Under the pieces are notes generated by a model. It saw only the letters and a program-made list of their open reading frames with translations. It had not been told where the DNA came from and ran no database searches. A program made the position numbers and the translations under genes. Of a stretch of DNA of 64,000 bases, positions 34,628-43,101 are shown piece after piece. Within the stretch, counting starts at the first letter, position 1. Every line of letters begins with the position of its first letter. Source of the stretch: Enterocloster aldenensis (GTDB lineage Bacteria; Bacillota; Clostridia; Lachnospirales; Lachnospiraceae); contig NZ_QVEX01000015.1 in the NCBI RefSeq assembly GCF_003434055.1, forward strand, positions 1 to 64,000. Reading direction: 5' to 3'.

Positions 34628-35528
34628 TCCTTTTCCCTCTTTCCAGCATCCCGTCATCCAGCATGCTCATATAGTCCGTCAGGTACATCCTAAAGCTTCC
34701 TGTTCCGCCTCCGGTCCTGATTGCCTTTCCGGCAGCCAGTTCCCCGCACAGGCCATGGGCGCACACAGCCATGGCAGCTGCTTCCGTTATAGCCGCCTGC
34801 GTCCCGCCGCATCCTGGAGCATCCCCGCTGCGCCCTAACGCTTCCTTCCCGCCGCATCCTGCCGGAGTCCTTCCCTGTACAGGTGCGCACAATGCGCAGA
34901 AAGCCCCGATAATCCCATCCAGCATGCACCCGCTGCCCGTAATGCGTCCCATCCATGGATGCCCGTTCATTATCTTCATGACCCTTCCCGGCCCGGCCAC
35001 CACATCCGTTGTCCCTGTCATCACCACAACAGCGCCCGTGCGTTTTTCAAGGGATACGGCGGCTTTTGCAGTCAGGTCCATCCATCTGCCCGGCACGGCA
35101 TCCACCCCGCACAGATTCCCTGTCTTAGCACCACTGAGCACCTGTTCCAGCATATGGATCTCGGATGCATTTCCCCGTATCACCGACGGCCTGACTCCCT
35201 TAAGTATCCTAAGGGCCGACTCCCTCCGAAAGGCTGACGCAGTCACCCCCACCGGGTCCAGGATGACGGGATGTCCCAGCTGTACCGCCTTTTTCCCGGC
35301 CAGGATCATGGCCTCAACCCGTTCTTCCTCAAGGGTTCCCATGTTCAGCACAAGGCTTTGGCAGATGGAGGTGACGTCCTCCACCTCCCTGATTCCCTGG
35401 GCCATGATTGGGGAACCGCCTATGGCCAGCACTATGTTGGCCACATCCCCCGCCGTCACGTAGTTGGTGATGCAGTGGACACGGGGTGACATATCCCTTA
35501 TTACTTTTATCCATTCTATCTGTTTCAT
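34614..35528 (-). CDS. thiM: Hydroxyethylthiazole kinase with a low-complexity insert
   Basis: Phosphorylates the thiazole moiety in thiamine salvage. At 304 residues it is about 30 longer than usual. The N-terminal part is typical (VHCITNYVTAGDVANIVLA, GGSPIMAQ, ILDPVGVTAS, VIRGNASEI), as is the active-site GSGCMLDGIIGAFCAL. The extra length comes from a Gly/Cys-rich stretch after CAPVQGRTPAGCGG up to GCGGTQAAITEAA, which lies in a surface-loop position of the family. Second gene of the TPP-riboswitch operon. Confidence 0.94.
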   Translation of the reverse strand: MKQIEWIKVIRDMSPRVHCITNYVTAGDVANIVLAIGGSPIMAQGIREVEDVTSICQSLVLNMGTLEEERVEAMILAGKKAVQLGHPVILDPVGVTASAFRRESALRILKGVRPSVIRGNASEIHMLEQVLSGAKTGNLCGVDAVPGRWMDLTAKAAVSLEKRTGAVVVMTGTTDVVAGPGRVMKIMNGHPWMGRITGSGCMLDGIIGAFCALCAPVQGRTPAGCGGKEALGRSGDAPGCGGTQAAITEAAAMAVCAHGLCGELAAGKAIRTGGGTGSFRMYLTDYMSMLDDGMLERGKRIEIS

Positions 35529-35561
35529 CTGTCAGTTCCTTCCGGGTTGTATCTGCAGCCC

Positions 35562-36107
35562 CTATTTCCCCTGCCGCTTTACTGCCACGGATGGCTGGAC
35601 ATTGGCATCCAGCAGCTGCTTCATGTACTTAAATGCTCCTGATTTACACAGCACGCCTATGAGGAACGCGGCAATCACGGTGCCGCACAGCGTACTCATA
35701 AGGAACGGCATCACATAGGCAAATATGGCTGCCTCCTTGCCCATTACCAGGGTTGCGACCGGATAACACAAGATTCCGCCAAGGATTCCTGTGCCCACAA
35801 CCTCGCCTGCATAGGCCGGCGCCAGCTTGCCTGTAGACCGGTACAGCATGCCGCATACCAGGGCGCCTATCATGCTTCCCGGAAATGCCAGCAGGCTTCC
35901 GGTTCCCATCAGGTTGCGGATAAGGGAGGTGCAAAAAGCCATTGCCGCCCCGTACCACGGCCCCAGGAACACGCCGGCCACCACATTGGCCAGGTGCTGT
36001 GCCGGAAAACATCTGGATGCCCCTATGGGGATGGAAAAACCGGACAGGGATACTGTCACCGCCACCAGCATTGCACTTACAGCCAGTTTCTTACTATTCA
36101 CTTTCAT
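35562..36107 (-). CDS. thiW: Thiazole transporter S component ThiW
   Basis: Membrane substrate-binding subunit of an energy-coupling-factor vitamin transporter, thought to import the thiazole precursor. From MKVNSKKLAVSAMLVAVTVS it has 181 residues and about five or six membrane segments, with the family signature SRCFPAQHLANVVAGVFLGP and CTSLIRNLMGTGSLLAFPGS. The ATG at 36107 has AAGGAGG 9 bases upstream; the longer frame to 36188 runs through the riboswitch terminator and is not used. The shared EcfAAT module must be elsewhere in the genome. Confidence 0.93.
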   Translation of the reverse strand: MKVNSKKLAVSAMLVAVTVSLSGFSIPIGASRCFPAQHLANVVAGVFLGPWYGAAMAFCTSLIRNLMGTGSLLAFPGSMIGALVCGMLYRSTGKLAPAYAGEVVGTGILGGILCYPVATLVMGKEAAIFAYVMPFLMSTLCGTVIAAFLIGVLCKSGAFKYMKQLLDANVQPSVAVKRQGK

Positions 36108-36130
36108 ATCCATTTCCCTCCTTATGAATG

Positions 36131-36162
36131 AAAAAAGTCCATACCCCCGTGGGATATGAACC
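36131..36162 (-). terminator. TPP-riboswitch expression-platform terminator
   Basis: GGTTCATATCCC pairs with GGGGTATGGAC (with G-U pairs) and is followed by TTTTTT on the minus strand, between the riboswitch and the thiW ribosome site. Confidence 0.8.
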
Positions 36163-36189
36163 TTGATATGCACAATGAAGCGCTTCATA

Positions 36190-36276
36190 TTTCCCTACGT
36201 TGGCATTACCCAAATCAGGTACGATAGGTCGAAGTTCGATTACTTCCTCTCAGCCTGCTCCACAAGCTCCCTGCTG
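36190..36276 (-). promoter_or_regulatory. TPP riboswitch (THI element)
   Basis: On the minus strand the order of conserved blocks is CAGGGAGC, GCTGAGAGGAAG, CGACC, then ACCTGATTTGGGTAATGCCA and ACGTAGGGA, the standard thiamine pyrophosphate aptamer. A terminator follows at 36131-36162, so thiWME should be shut off when TPP is plentiful. Confidence 0.96.
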
Positions 36277-36307
36277 TTCTTTAGCATAGCACCGGCAATC
36301 AGTTTTG

Positions 36308-36520
36308 TCAATCCGGCGCTTTGAAGCCGACGGAATAATCCTTAAAAACACACATTTTAACGCGGTCGGCAAAGGTAAACGGTCCCACCTCGTCCATCCT
36401 AAAATCATACGCTGTAATCATCTGCCGGATAGGGTCTATTATCCAATTTGGCAGAAGATATTCTGCGGATAGCAATAAGCATAGCAGATAGTATACATTG
36501 ATGCAATATAAAATAAGCAC
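36308..36520 (-). CDS. Possible small ORF upstream of the TPP riboswitch
   Basis: Up to 70 residues; the last 37, from MITAYDFRMDEVGPFTFADR, use codons like a real gene, while the first part is AT-rich and overlaps what should be promoter sequence. No ribosome binding site is evident and I do not recognise the product. It may be a small protein or the remnant of a longer gene. The rest of the 36277-36581 gap holds AT-rich sequence with no clear feature. Confidence 0.25.
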   Translation of the reverse strand: MLILYCINVYYLLCLLLSAEYLLPNWIIDPIRQMITAYDFRMDEVGPFTFADRVKMCVFKDYSVGFKAPD

Positions 36521-36581
36521 TGCATTATAGTCCGTATCATGACCATATTACAGTGCACTCCAAGCTTTATTCCGTATTTAT

Positions 36582-37445
36582 TTAAATTGAACCCAGGTTC
36601 CTGCAAGACCGCCCCTCAAACACCAGGTTCTCAATAGCGTATGCCACCCCGTCCTGGCTATTGGTACGCGTCTGGCATTTGGCGGTCTTTTTGATACGTT
36701 CCATGGCATTCCCCATGGCCACCGTGTACTTAAGGTCCATGGACAGCATGGAATAGTCGTTCTCACTGTCACCCACTGCCATGATTTCATTCCATCCTAT
36801 GTTCCTCATTGCGGCATATCCTGCCAGGGCCTTGCCTTTCTGGGCATCCTGGTGGGTCAGTTCCAGGTTGGTCGCAGCCGAGGACGCAATGGCCAGGTCA
36901 GGCACCAGCCCAAGCCTTTCCCTGAGTTTTCCCAGCACAAGGGGGGATTCATGGATGACTGAAACCTTATAGAATTCCATCCCCCGCCTAAACAGTTCCC
37001 CGGGAGGCAGGAAGGTAAAACGGCTGCGCACGCTTTCATAGGAAAATTCAGCCATTGGCAGCAATACGTTGCGGTTAAAATAATCCTTGAATTCTTCCTC
37101 TAAAGCAATGGTGCAGCTTCCCTTATCTGTCATGAAATCAAAGATGACGCCCTCATCCTTACAGCTTTCCACAATACGTTCCACCTGTGTCGTGGCAAGC
37201 CCTACCTTGTCCAGCCGCCTGCCCAGAGAGTCATAGGTGGACGCCCCGTTCATACATACCACCGGGGCCTTAAGTCCCGCCTCTTCTAGGGGAAGCAGGG
37301 CGTCTTCATAGCTTCTTCCCGTACATATGAGAAGTTCCACCCCCATATCCTGCATACACCGTATCACATGTGCATTCCGGTCCGACACGCGCCCGTCAGG
37401 TCCCAGCAATGTGCCGTCCATATCCACCGCCACAAGTCTTATCAT
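36582..37445 (-). CDS. Cof-type HAD-IIB phosphatase
   Basis: A HAD-superfamily sugar-phosphate phosphatase of 287 residues. Motif I is VAVDMDGTLLGPDG with the nucleophilic Asp, motif II is LLICTGRSYED, and motif III/IV is MAVGDSENDYSMLSM. The cap is of type IIB. I chose the ATG at 37445, just before the motif; AAAGGA lies upstream, and the longer frame to 37526 overlaps the preceding gene. It sits at the end of the ugp operon, so its substrate may be a phosphorylated product of glycerophosphodiester breakdown, but HAD specificity cannot be read from sequence. Confidence 0.9.
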   Translation of the reverse strand: MIRLVAVDMDGTLLGPDGRVSDRNAHVIRCMQDMGVELLICTGRSYEDALLPLEEAGLKAPVVCMNGASTYDSLGRRLDKVGLATTQVERIVESCKDEGVIFDFMTDKGSCTIALEEEFKDYFNRNVLLPMAEFSYESVRSRFTFLPPGELFRRGMEFYKVSVIHESPLVLGKLRERLGLVPDLAIASSAATNLELTHQDAQKGKALAGYAAMRNIGWNEIMAVGDSENDYSMLSMDLKYTVAMGNAMERIKKTAKCQTRTNSQDGVAYAIENLVFEGRSCRNLGSI

Positions 37446-37518
37446 TCCATCAATCCTTTCCTGGGCATGACCTAATATAACCAGTACAGCGCATAGCAAG
37501 TCCTTATGCATACAGCAC

Positions 37519-38262
37519 CTAGCCAAAGGGATTCAGCTGGTCAGCCACGTTTCTGCATACATCCGGTTTATTGGTGATGATGGCCTCCACTCCCTGTCTG
37601 ACCAGAGCTTCCATGTACTCCTCATCGTCCACCGTCCACACATGCAGGGCCAGGCCAAGGGACCTGGCGGAGGGAATCAGCTCCTTATCCTGCATGTGGT
37701 AGAGCGCGGGGTGGAGCGCATCCACCCGGGCCGTGTACCGTCCATAGGAGGCAGCATCTATCCATCCGTCTGAGTAGAGAAGCCCTGTCTTTACCGAGGC
37801 ATCCAGCATTTTCAGCTTCACAAGGCTTGGGTGATGGAAGGAAGAGTAGATGACCCGGTTACCCATCCCCATTTCAGATGCCAGACAAAGCGCCCTTTCC
37901 TCTATCCCCTCATAGGGCACAATCCCTGTTTTCAGTTCAACATTAATAACAAGCCCTGTGGGTTTTAACAGCTCATAAACCTCTCTCAGCGTGGGGATGG
38001 CTGCGTCCCTGTACTCAGGGAACAGACGGTTAAACCGCAGTTTCTTAAGTTCCCTTAAGGTATGGTCCTTAATGTACCCTGAACCGTTGCTGACCCTGTC
38101 TATGGTTTCATCGTGTGCCACTACCAGCTCATTATCCCGGCTCAGCTGTACATCCAGCTCCACGCCGTCAGCGCCCTGTCCGGCCGCCAGCTTAAATGCC
38201 TCCAGCGTGTTCTCCGGCGCATAAGCGGACGCGCCTCTGTGTGCCCATACCTGTGTCTTCAT
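37519..38262 (-). CDS. ugpQ: Glycerophosphodiester phosphodiesterase
   Basis: Cleaves glycerophosphodiesters to glycerol 3-phosphate and an alcohol. From MKTQVWAHRGASAYAPENTL it has 247 residues. AHRGASAYAPENTLEAF, GVELDVQLSRDNELVVAHDE and LVINVELKTG carry the catalytic His residues and the metal-binding Glu/Asp. No signal peptide, so it acts inside the cell, matching UgpQ. It is directly downstream of the ABC substrate-binding gene, as in ugp operons. GAGGG precedes the chosen ATG; the extended frame to 38289 overlaps the ugpB stop. Confidence 0.92.
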   Translation of the reverse strand: MKTQVWAHRGASAYAPENTLEAFKLAAGQGADGVELDVQLSRDNELVVAHDETIDRVSNGSGYIKDHTLRELKKLRFNRLFPEYRDAAIPTLREVYELLKPTGLVINVELKTGIVPYEGIEERALCLASEMGMGNRVIYSSFHHPSLVKLKMLDASVKTGLLYSDGWIDAASYGRYTARVDALHPALYHMQDKELIPSARSLGLALHVWTVDDEEYMEALVRQGVEAIITNKPDVCRNVADQLNPFG

Positions 38263-38285
38263 GTCCCATCCCTCACTTATCATTA

Positions 38286-39737
38286 TCACTCATTTAAAAG
38301 ATTATATTCCTCAATTGCCTTATTAATCTGTTCTGCCATATTGGCAGCCGTATCTTCAGGGCTTATATTGTTGTTCAGCATATTCTCGATTTCCGTCTCC
38401 ACCACCTGTCTGGCTTCAGGGAACACACTTAAAAGCGCGCCCGCGGACTCCGGCGTGGAATCATGAAGCTGGTCAATGGCAGTCCCGAACTGGGGATAGC
38501 GGGCCATATTTTCCTTAAAGACCGGCTCGTCATGTGCGGCTGTTGTCACCGGGAAATATCCGGTCTGGGCATTCCAGTATGCCTGGCTTTCAGGCGATAC
38601 AAGGAATTTCACGAACTCCCATGTGGCTGCCTTTTTCGTATCGTCCTGGTTATCCAGCGCCCACAGGGAAGCGCCGCCAATGGAGACACCGCCTTTGTCA
38701 TCTGCATTTACCTTTGGGAAATAAGCGGTCCCCACTTCAAATTTGCCGTTTACATCTCCTAATATCTGCTTCAGGGAAGCCGTGGAACCAAGGGTTATGG
38801 CAGATTTCCCGGAACTGAAGTCAGCCAGTCCGGAGTCGCCTCCGCGCCCAACTATCGGTGCATACCCCTTGTCATACAGTTCTTTCCAGGCCGTCAGTGT
38901 GTTCACGGCCGCACCGTTCTGGTCAAAATCCACAGCGGTTGCAGCTGCCTGTCTCCCATTTCCATTATTCACATAGGGCAGCCCCTGTTTACAAGTAAAC
39001 TGCTCGAAAAACCAGCCGTAGATTCCAAGGGAAACCGGCTCGCCCGCCCCGCCCTTCTGTACCAGGGCATCCGCCACATCGGCAATCTCCATAAGGCTTG
39101 AAGGCACCTGTGTCACGCCTGCCTTTTCAAACATGTCCTTGTTGTAATAAAGGATTGGGGTGGAGGAATTAAACGGCATGGAATACAGCTTATCATCTAC
39201 AGTATAATACGCAGCAATATTTGGTTCAATCACTGATTTATCCCAGCCATCCGCATCCATCAGCTCCTGCATGGGCACCACCCAGCCGGAATCAATCATG
39301 AACCGGGTGCCGATGTCATATATCTGAACCAGATCCGCCCCCATGTTGCCAATCTGGGCGCTTTTTAACTTGTTGATTGCATCGTCGTATTCCCCCTGGT
39401 ACTGTGCATCCACCTGAATCCCAAAGGTGTTTTCCGTATTAAAACGGTTAACCAGATAATCCAGGGCTTCCCCGTTCACTCCGCCCATGGAATGCCAGAA
39501 CGTAATGGTTGTACCCTTAAGCGGCATGGCCCCGGTCTGTTCGGTGCCGCCTAAATCCCCTCCTGCCTGGCCCTGTCCGTCCAGATTCTGTCCGGTGCCA
39601 TCCTGCCCATTCCCTTCCAGGCTTCCCTGTGCAGACGTATCCGCAGAAGGTTCCTTGGCCCCGCATCCTGTCATGGACGCGGCCAGTACTGCGGCTGCCG
39701 CGAAAGCTGTCATTGTTGTCATCCATGGTTTCTTCAT
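38286..39737 (-). CDS. ugpB: ABC transporter substrate-binding lipoprotein (UgpB-like)
   Basis: Family 1 extracellular solute-binding protein of 483 residues. The signal peptide ends in a lipobox (LAASMTGC), followed by a low-complexity Gly/Gln/Thr linker of about 45 residues, then TITFWHSMGGVNGEALDYLV, the usual start of a UgpB/maltose-type binding fold. YSMPFNSSTPILYYNKDMF is also typical of glycerol-3-phosphate binding proteins. Neighbouring GDPD and permease genes support glycerol 3-phosphate or glycerophosphodiesters as ligand, though a sugar cannot be excluded. A 166-bp repeat element separates it from the permease gene. Confidence 0.88.
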   Translation of the reverse strand: MKKPWMTTMTAFAAAAVLAASMTGCGAKEPSADTSAQGSLEGNGQDGTGQNLDGQGQAGGDLGGTEQTGAMPLKGTTITFWHSMGGVNGEALDYLVNRFNTENTFGIQVDAQYQGEYDDAINKLKSAQIGNMGADLVQIYDIGTRFMIDSGWVVPMQELMDADGWDKSVIEPNIAAYYTVDDKLYSMPFNSSTPILYYNKDMFEKAGVTQVPSSLMEIADVADALVQKGGAGEPVSLGIYGWFFEQFTCKQGLPYVNNGNGRQAAATAVDFDQNGAAVNTLTAWKELYDKGYAPIVGRGGDSGLADFSSGKSAITLGSTASLKQILGDVNGKFEVGTAYFPKVNADDKGGVSIGGASLWALDNQDDTKKAATWEFVKFLVSPESQAYWNAQTGYFPVTTAAHDEPVFKENMARYPQFGTAIDQLHDSTPESAGALLSVFPEARQVVETEIENMLNNNISPEDTAANMAEQINKAIEEYNLLNE

Positions 39738-39788
39738 AATCGTTCATTCCTCCGATATTTTATTTGTGGTCTTTTTATATGTAAAGGG

Positions 39789-39954
39789 CTAGTGCTCCAT
39801 CCAGTTAGAAACTGTACTGCCAGTGCTGAATATTTTGTCAGCCTGCAAGGCGGAGGAGGGAAGCGGAGTTGGTCCTCCGCTGACTGACGACAACGCGGCA
39901 GATGGCAAAATAGGCTGTGCTGGCAGTACGGTTTCTGACTGGATGGAGCACTAG
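39789..39954. mobile_element. 166-bp MITE-like inverted-repeat element inside the ugp operon
   Basis: Terminal inverted repeats of 35 bases (39789-39823 and 39920-39954) differ at only two positions and start CTAGTGCTCCATCCAGT. The inner part holds GC-rich segments and no ORF. The ends carry TA, fitting insertion at a TA dinucleotide as in Tc1/mariner- or IS630-type MITEs. Its right edge is one base from the ugpE stop codon. Confidence 0.8.
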
Positions 39955-39955
39955 G

Positions 39956-40867
39956 TCATCCCTTGACAGCGCCTGAGAACATCCCCCGGATCAGCTGCTT
40001 CTGTCCCGCGATAAAGATGGCTATGGACGGTATGATTACCAGGATTACCCCTGCAATCATCAGGGTTATGGACTGGGCGTCCTCATTATTCAGCATACTG
40101 ATACCAATCTGCACGGTCCGCATCTCATTGGAGCCAGTCACGAGCAGCGGCCACATATACATATTCCATGCATTGATGAAGGTATACACTGCCATGGCCC
40201 CGATAGCCGACTTGGTCAGGGGCAGGAGTATCCTGAATATGAACCGCAGGTTCCCGCATCCGTCTATTTTGGCGGATTCATACAATGAGATGGGAAAGGA
40301 TTTATAAAACTGCCTGAACAGGAAAATGCCCATGGCCGATGTAAGGTACGGCACAATCAGCACCTGGTAGGAATCCAGCCATCCAAAACGGCTTACGGTC
40401 AGATAATTGGATATGATAGTCGCCTCCCCCGGTATCATCATGGTTGCCATCACAAGCATGAAAAGCGCCTCCCTGCCTTTAAAATCCAGGAAGGAAAAGG
40501 AAAATGCCGCCAGGGAGCAGGATATGATCTGTCCCAGGGTAATAAGCCCGGCCACCATAAAGGAATTGGCCACAAACCGGGCCAAAGGCACCTTAATCAG
40601 GGCCTGCCGGAAATTCTCCAGGGTCGGGGACGAGGGCAGCAGGTTCATCTGCGTGGTGAACAGTTCGCTGGAGGGCATGAACGCCACGCTGACCGCATAC
40701 AGAAGCGGAAGCAGTACAAACAGGGCCACAAGTACATTAAGTCCTATAAGGACGGCGGTCCTCCCTCTTTTCACCAACAGTGCCTTGCGGTTGGCCGCTT
40801 CCTGGGCACGTCTGATTTCTTCCCGGTTCATTTCCCCGGTCCTTCTGATAACAAGTGTCTGCTCCAT
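39956..40867 (-). CDS. ugpE: Carbohydrate ABC transporter permease (UgpE/MalG type)
   Basis: Inner-membrane permease of 303 residues with six predicted membrane segments. The MalG-type EAA loop reads YESAKIDGCGNLRFIFRILLPLTKSA, the contact site for the ATPase. It begins one base inside the stop of the partner permease gene, with AAAGGGG upstream. A long N-terminal cytoplasmic stretch (EMNREEIRRAQEAANRKALL) is slightly unusual. The inverted-repeat element lies directly after its stop codon. Confidence 0.92.
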   Translation of the reverse strand: MEQTLVIRRTGEMNREEIRRAQEAANRKALLVKRGRTAVLIGLNVLVALFVLLPLLYAVSVAFMPSSELFTTQMNLLPSSPTLENFRQALIKVPLARFVANSFMVAGLITLGQIISCSLAAFSFSFLDFKGREALFMLVMATMMIPGEATIISNYLTVSRFGWLDSYQVLIVPYLTSAMGIFLFRQFYKSFPISLYESAKIDGCGNLRFIFRILLPLTKSAIGAMAVYTFINAWNMYMWPLLVTGSNEMRTVQIGISMLNNEDAQSITLMIAGVILVIIPSIAIFIAGQKQLIRGMFSGAVKG

Positions 40868-41733
40868 TAATAGCTGACCCCTTTCTTTTCTACTTTGAAC
40901 ATGATTAATGTAAGTACCATGATAATGGCAAACAGGATAACGGACTGGGCCGCCGCGCTGCCGAAACGGTAATTAAAGAACGCGTCCCTGTAAATGGAAT
41001 ATACAATCAGGTTGGTGGACTCCCCCGGTCCTCCCTTGGTCAGGATCTTCACCTGCCCAAATGCCTGGAAGGCCTGGATGATGTTTACCACCACCGTATA
41101 AAACATGATGGGACTAAGGCCCGGCAGCGTCAGGCGGAAGAACTTCTGCAGCGCGCCCGCGCCGTCCACTGATGCCCGTTCATAGATGGATTCATCAATA
41201 TTGCCAAGCCCTGCGGAAAAATACAGGAAGTTGATGCCGCTGTTCAGCCATGCGGTCAGAAGGGCCACACATACCAGGGCATATCTTGGGTCATTGACCC
41301 AGTTGATGTCAAGCCCCAGCAGCTTGTTTACAATCCCGATGGACGGGTGAAGCATGATTTTAAATATAAGGGCCGCGGAGCTGGAGGCAATGGCCATGGG
41401 CAGCGCATATGCCGTGCTGAACACCCGGATACCCGGAAATGCCCGGTTGCACAGCATGGCTGCCAGAAGTCCAAGGGCCATGCTGGCCGATACCACAATC
41501 ACCACGAATATCAGAGTTACCGTCAGGCTGTTAAAAAACGACCCGGACCGGAACAGGTCCGTATAATTCCCAAGTCCCACAAACAGCTTGGCCTGCCCCA
41601 TTTTATTCGTCTTGAACAGGCTCAGGTAAATGGTCTTAAAAAATGGATAAAACAGGAATACGGCAAAGACCAGGAGCGCAGGCGCCGTATAGGCGTATGG
41701 TCCTGTCTTTTTTATAAATGATTTCTCTTTCAT
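40867..41733 (-). CDS. ugpA: Carbohydrate ABC transporter permease (UgpA/MalF type)
   Basis: Inner-membrane permease of 288 residues with six membrane segments and the EAA loop YERASVDGAGALQKFFRLTLPGLSP. Start at 41733 because AGGAG lies 7 bases upstream; an ATG six codons earlier overlaps the ATPase gene. Pairs with the UgpE-type subunit to form the channel of one ABC importer. Confidence 0.92.
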   Translation of the reverse strand: MKEKSFIKKTGPYAYTAPALLVFAVFLFYPFFKTIYLSLFKTNKMGQAKLFVGLGNYTDLFRSGSFFNSLTVTLIFVVIVVSASMALGLLAAMLCNRAFPGIRVFSTAYALPMAIASSSAALIFKIMLHPSIGIVNKLLGLDINWVNDPRYALVCVALLTAWLNSGINFLYFSAGLGNIDESIYERASVDGAGALQKFFRLTLPGLSPIMFYTVVVNIIQAFQAFGQVKILTKGGPGESTNLIVYSIYRDAFFNYRFGSAAAQSVILFAIIMVLTLIMFKVEKKGVSY

Positions 41734-41743
41734 GCGTCTGCTC

Positions 41744-42916
41744 CTATACATAAAGGATATTTTCTTCTGTTATTGTGTCAAACAGCTTGATACGGCCCAT
41801 ATCCACATAAAGGCGTACCCGGCCCCCTGCCTTAACACAACAGGATGGCGGCAGCTTGGCACATATGTGCGGTGAATTTTCCCAGTTAAGGCTGTCCCGG
41901 ACAGGTTCTCCCTGTGCCGTCCCATGCCGGGCAGCCCCGCCATCCCCGCATACCCGGCCATGAAGAAGGACCTCCGCTCCCAGCATTTCCCTTACATCTG
42001 CCAAAACCTCCAGCCAGGCTTCTCCCCATTGCTGTTCATGAAAATCCTCCGCCCGGATTCCCAGGGTAACCATCTTATCCATATACCCTTTATCCATAAG
42101 CTTTTTTCCCTGGGCCAAGGTCAATGGAAGCTGCCAGCCATTTCCCTTCAGGCACGGTCCCTGATTACTAAGCACCACCTTCCCCTCCAGGAAATTCATG
42201 GCCGGAGAGCCGATGAAGCCTGCCACGAACCGGTTCACCGGATTCTGGTACAGTTCGGCGGGCGGCGCCACCTGCTGTATGGCCCCCTCTTTCATGACAA
42301 CAATCCTTGTCCCCAGAGTCATTGCCTCCACCTGGTCATGGGTCACATAAATCATGGTGGCACCCAGCTGTTTATGAAGCTTGGCTATCTCCACCCGCAT
42401 CTGGCTCCTCAGCTTTGCATCCAGGTTGGACAAGGGCTCATCCATAAGATACGCCCTGGGCTTGCGCACAATCACGCTTCCGATTGCCACCCTCTGCTTC
42501 TGCCCCCCTGACAGGGCACTGGGCTTTCTGTCCAGAAGATGGCTTATTTCAAGTGTGGAGGCCGCTTCCCTGACACGCCTGTCAATCTCTGCTTTGGGCG
42601 TTTTATGGGCCCGCAGGCCAAAAGCCATATTTTCATATACCGTCATATGGGGATACAGGGCGTAGTTCTGGAATACCATGGACAGGTCCCTGTCCTTTGG
42701 CTCAACCATGTTCATGAGACAGTTATCAATCCACAGTTCTCCTGAAGATATATCCTCCAGGCCCGCAATCATCCTGAGGGTGGTAGACTTTCCGCAGCCC
42801 GACGGACCCACGAAGATGATCAGTTCCCCTTCCCGGATATCCAGATTGAAGTTCTTTACAGCGCTATAGCCGTTTTTATAGGTCTTACTTACATTTACCA
42901 ATGATATATCAGACAT
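41744..42916 (-). CDS. ugpC: ABC transporter ATP-binding protein (UgpC/MsmK type)
   Basis: Cytoplasmic ATPase driving the importer; 390 residues. Walker A FVGPSGCGKSTTLRMIAG, Q-loop MVFQNYALYPHMT, signature LSGGQKQRVAIG, Walker B AYLMDEPLSNLDAKL and H-loop YVTHDQVEAM are all intact. The C-terminal TOBE-type regulatory domain is interrupted by a Gly/Ala/His-rich stretch (GRVCGDGGAARHGTAQGEP) that is unusual for the family. AAAGGA precedes the ATG at 42916. First gene of the ugpCAEB-ugpQ-HAD operon. Confidence 0.94.
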   Translation of the reverse strand: MSDISLVNVSKTYKNGYSAVKNFNLDIREGELIIFVGPSGCGKSTTLRMIAGLEDISSGELWIDNCLMNMVEPKDRDLSMVFQNYALYPHMTVYENMAFGLRAHKTPKAEIDRRVREAASTLEISHLLDRKPSALSGGQKQRVAIGSVIVRKPRAYLMDEPLSNLDAKLRSQMRVEIAKLHKQLGATMIYVTHDQVEAMTLGTRIVVMKEGAIQQVAPPAELYQNPVNRFVAGFIGSPAMNFLEGKVVLSNQGPCLKGNGWQLPLTLAQGKKLMDKGYMDKMVTLGIRAEDFHEQQWGEAWLEVLADVREMLGAEVLLHGRVCGDGGAARHGTAQGEPVRDSLNWENSPHICAKLPPSCCVKAGGRVRLYVDMGRIKLFDTITEENILYV

Positions 42917-43027
42917 GGACTTTCCTTTCACATTCACAATCTACTCTTAGATTTTAATCAGGCAGTGTAAAAACAAAAAGTAATGTCCTGTAAAATGGAG
43001 GTAAAACCGGTGGGAATCTGGCTGTAA

Positions 43028-43079
43028 ATAAAAAAAGCCCTGCAAAGCGGACCGGAATCCGCTTTGCAAAGCCCTTTTA
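43028..43079 (-). terminator. Terminator of the heptad-repeat gene
   Basis: On the minus strand GGGCTTTGCAAAGCGGA and TCCGCTTTGCAGGGC form a long stem followed by TTTTTTT. It also ends in a T-rich run on the plus side. Confidence 0.88.
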
Positions 43080-43101
43080 TCCTATTCATCTGTTCTGTGG
43101 T

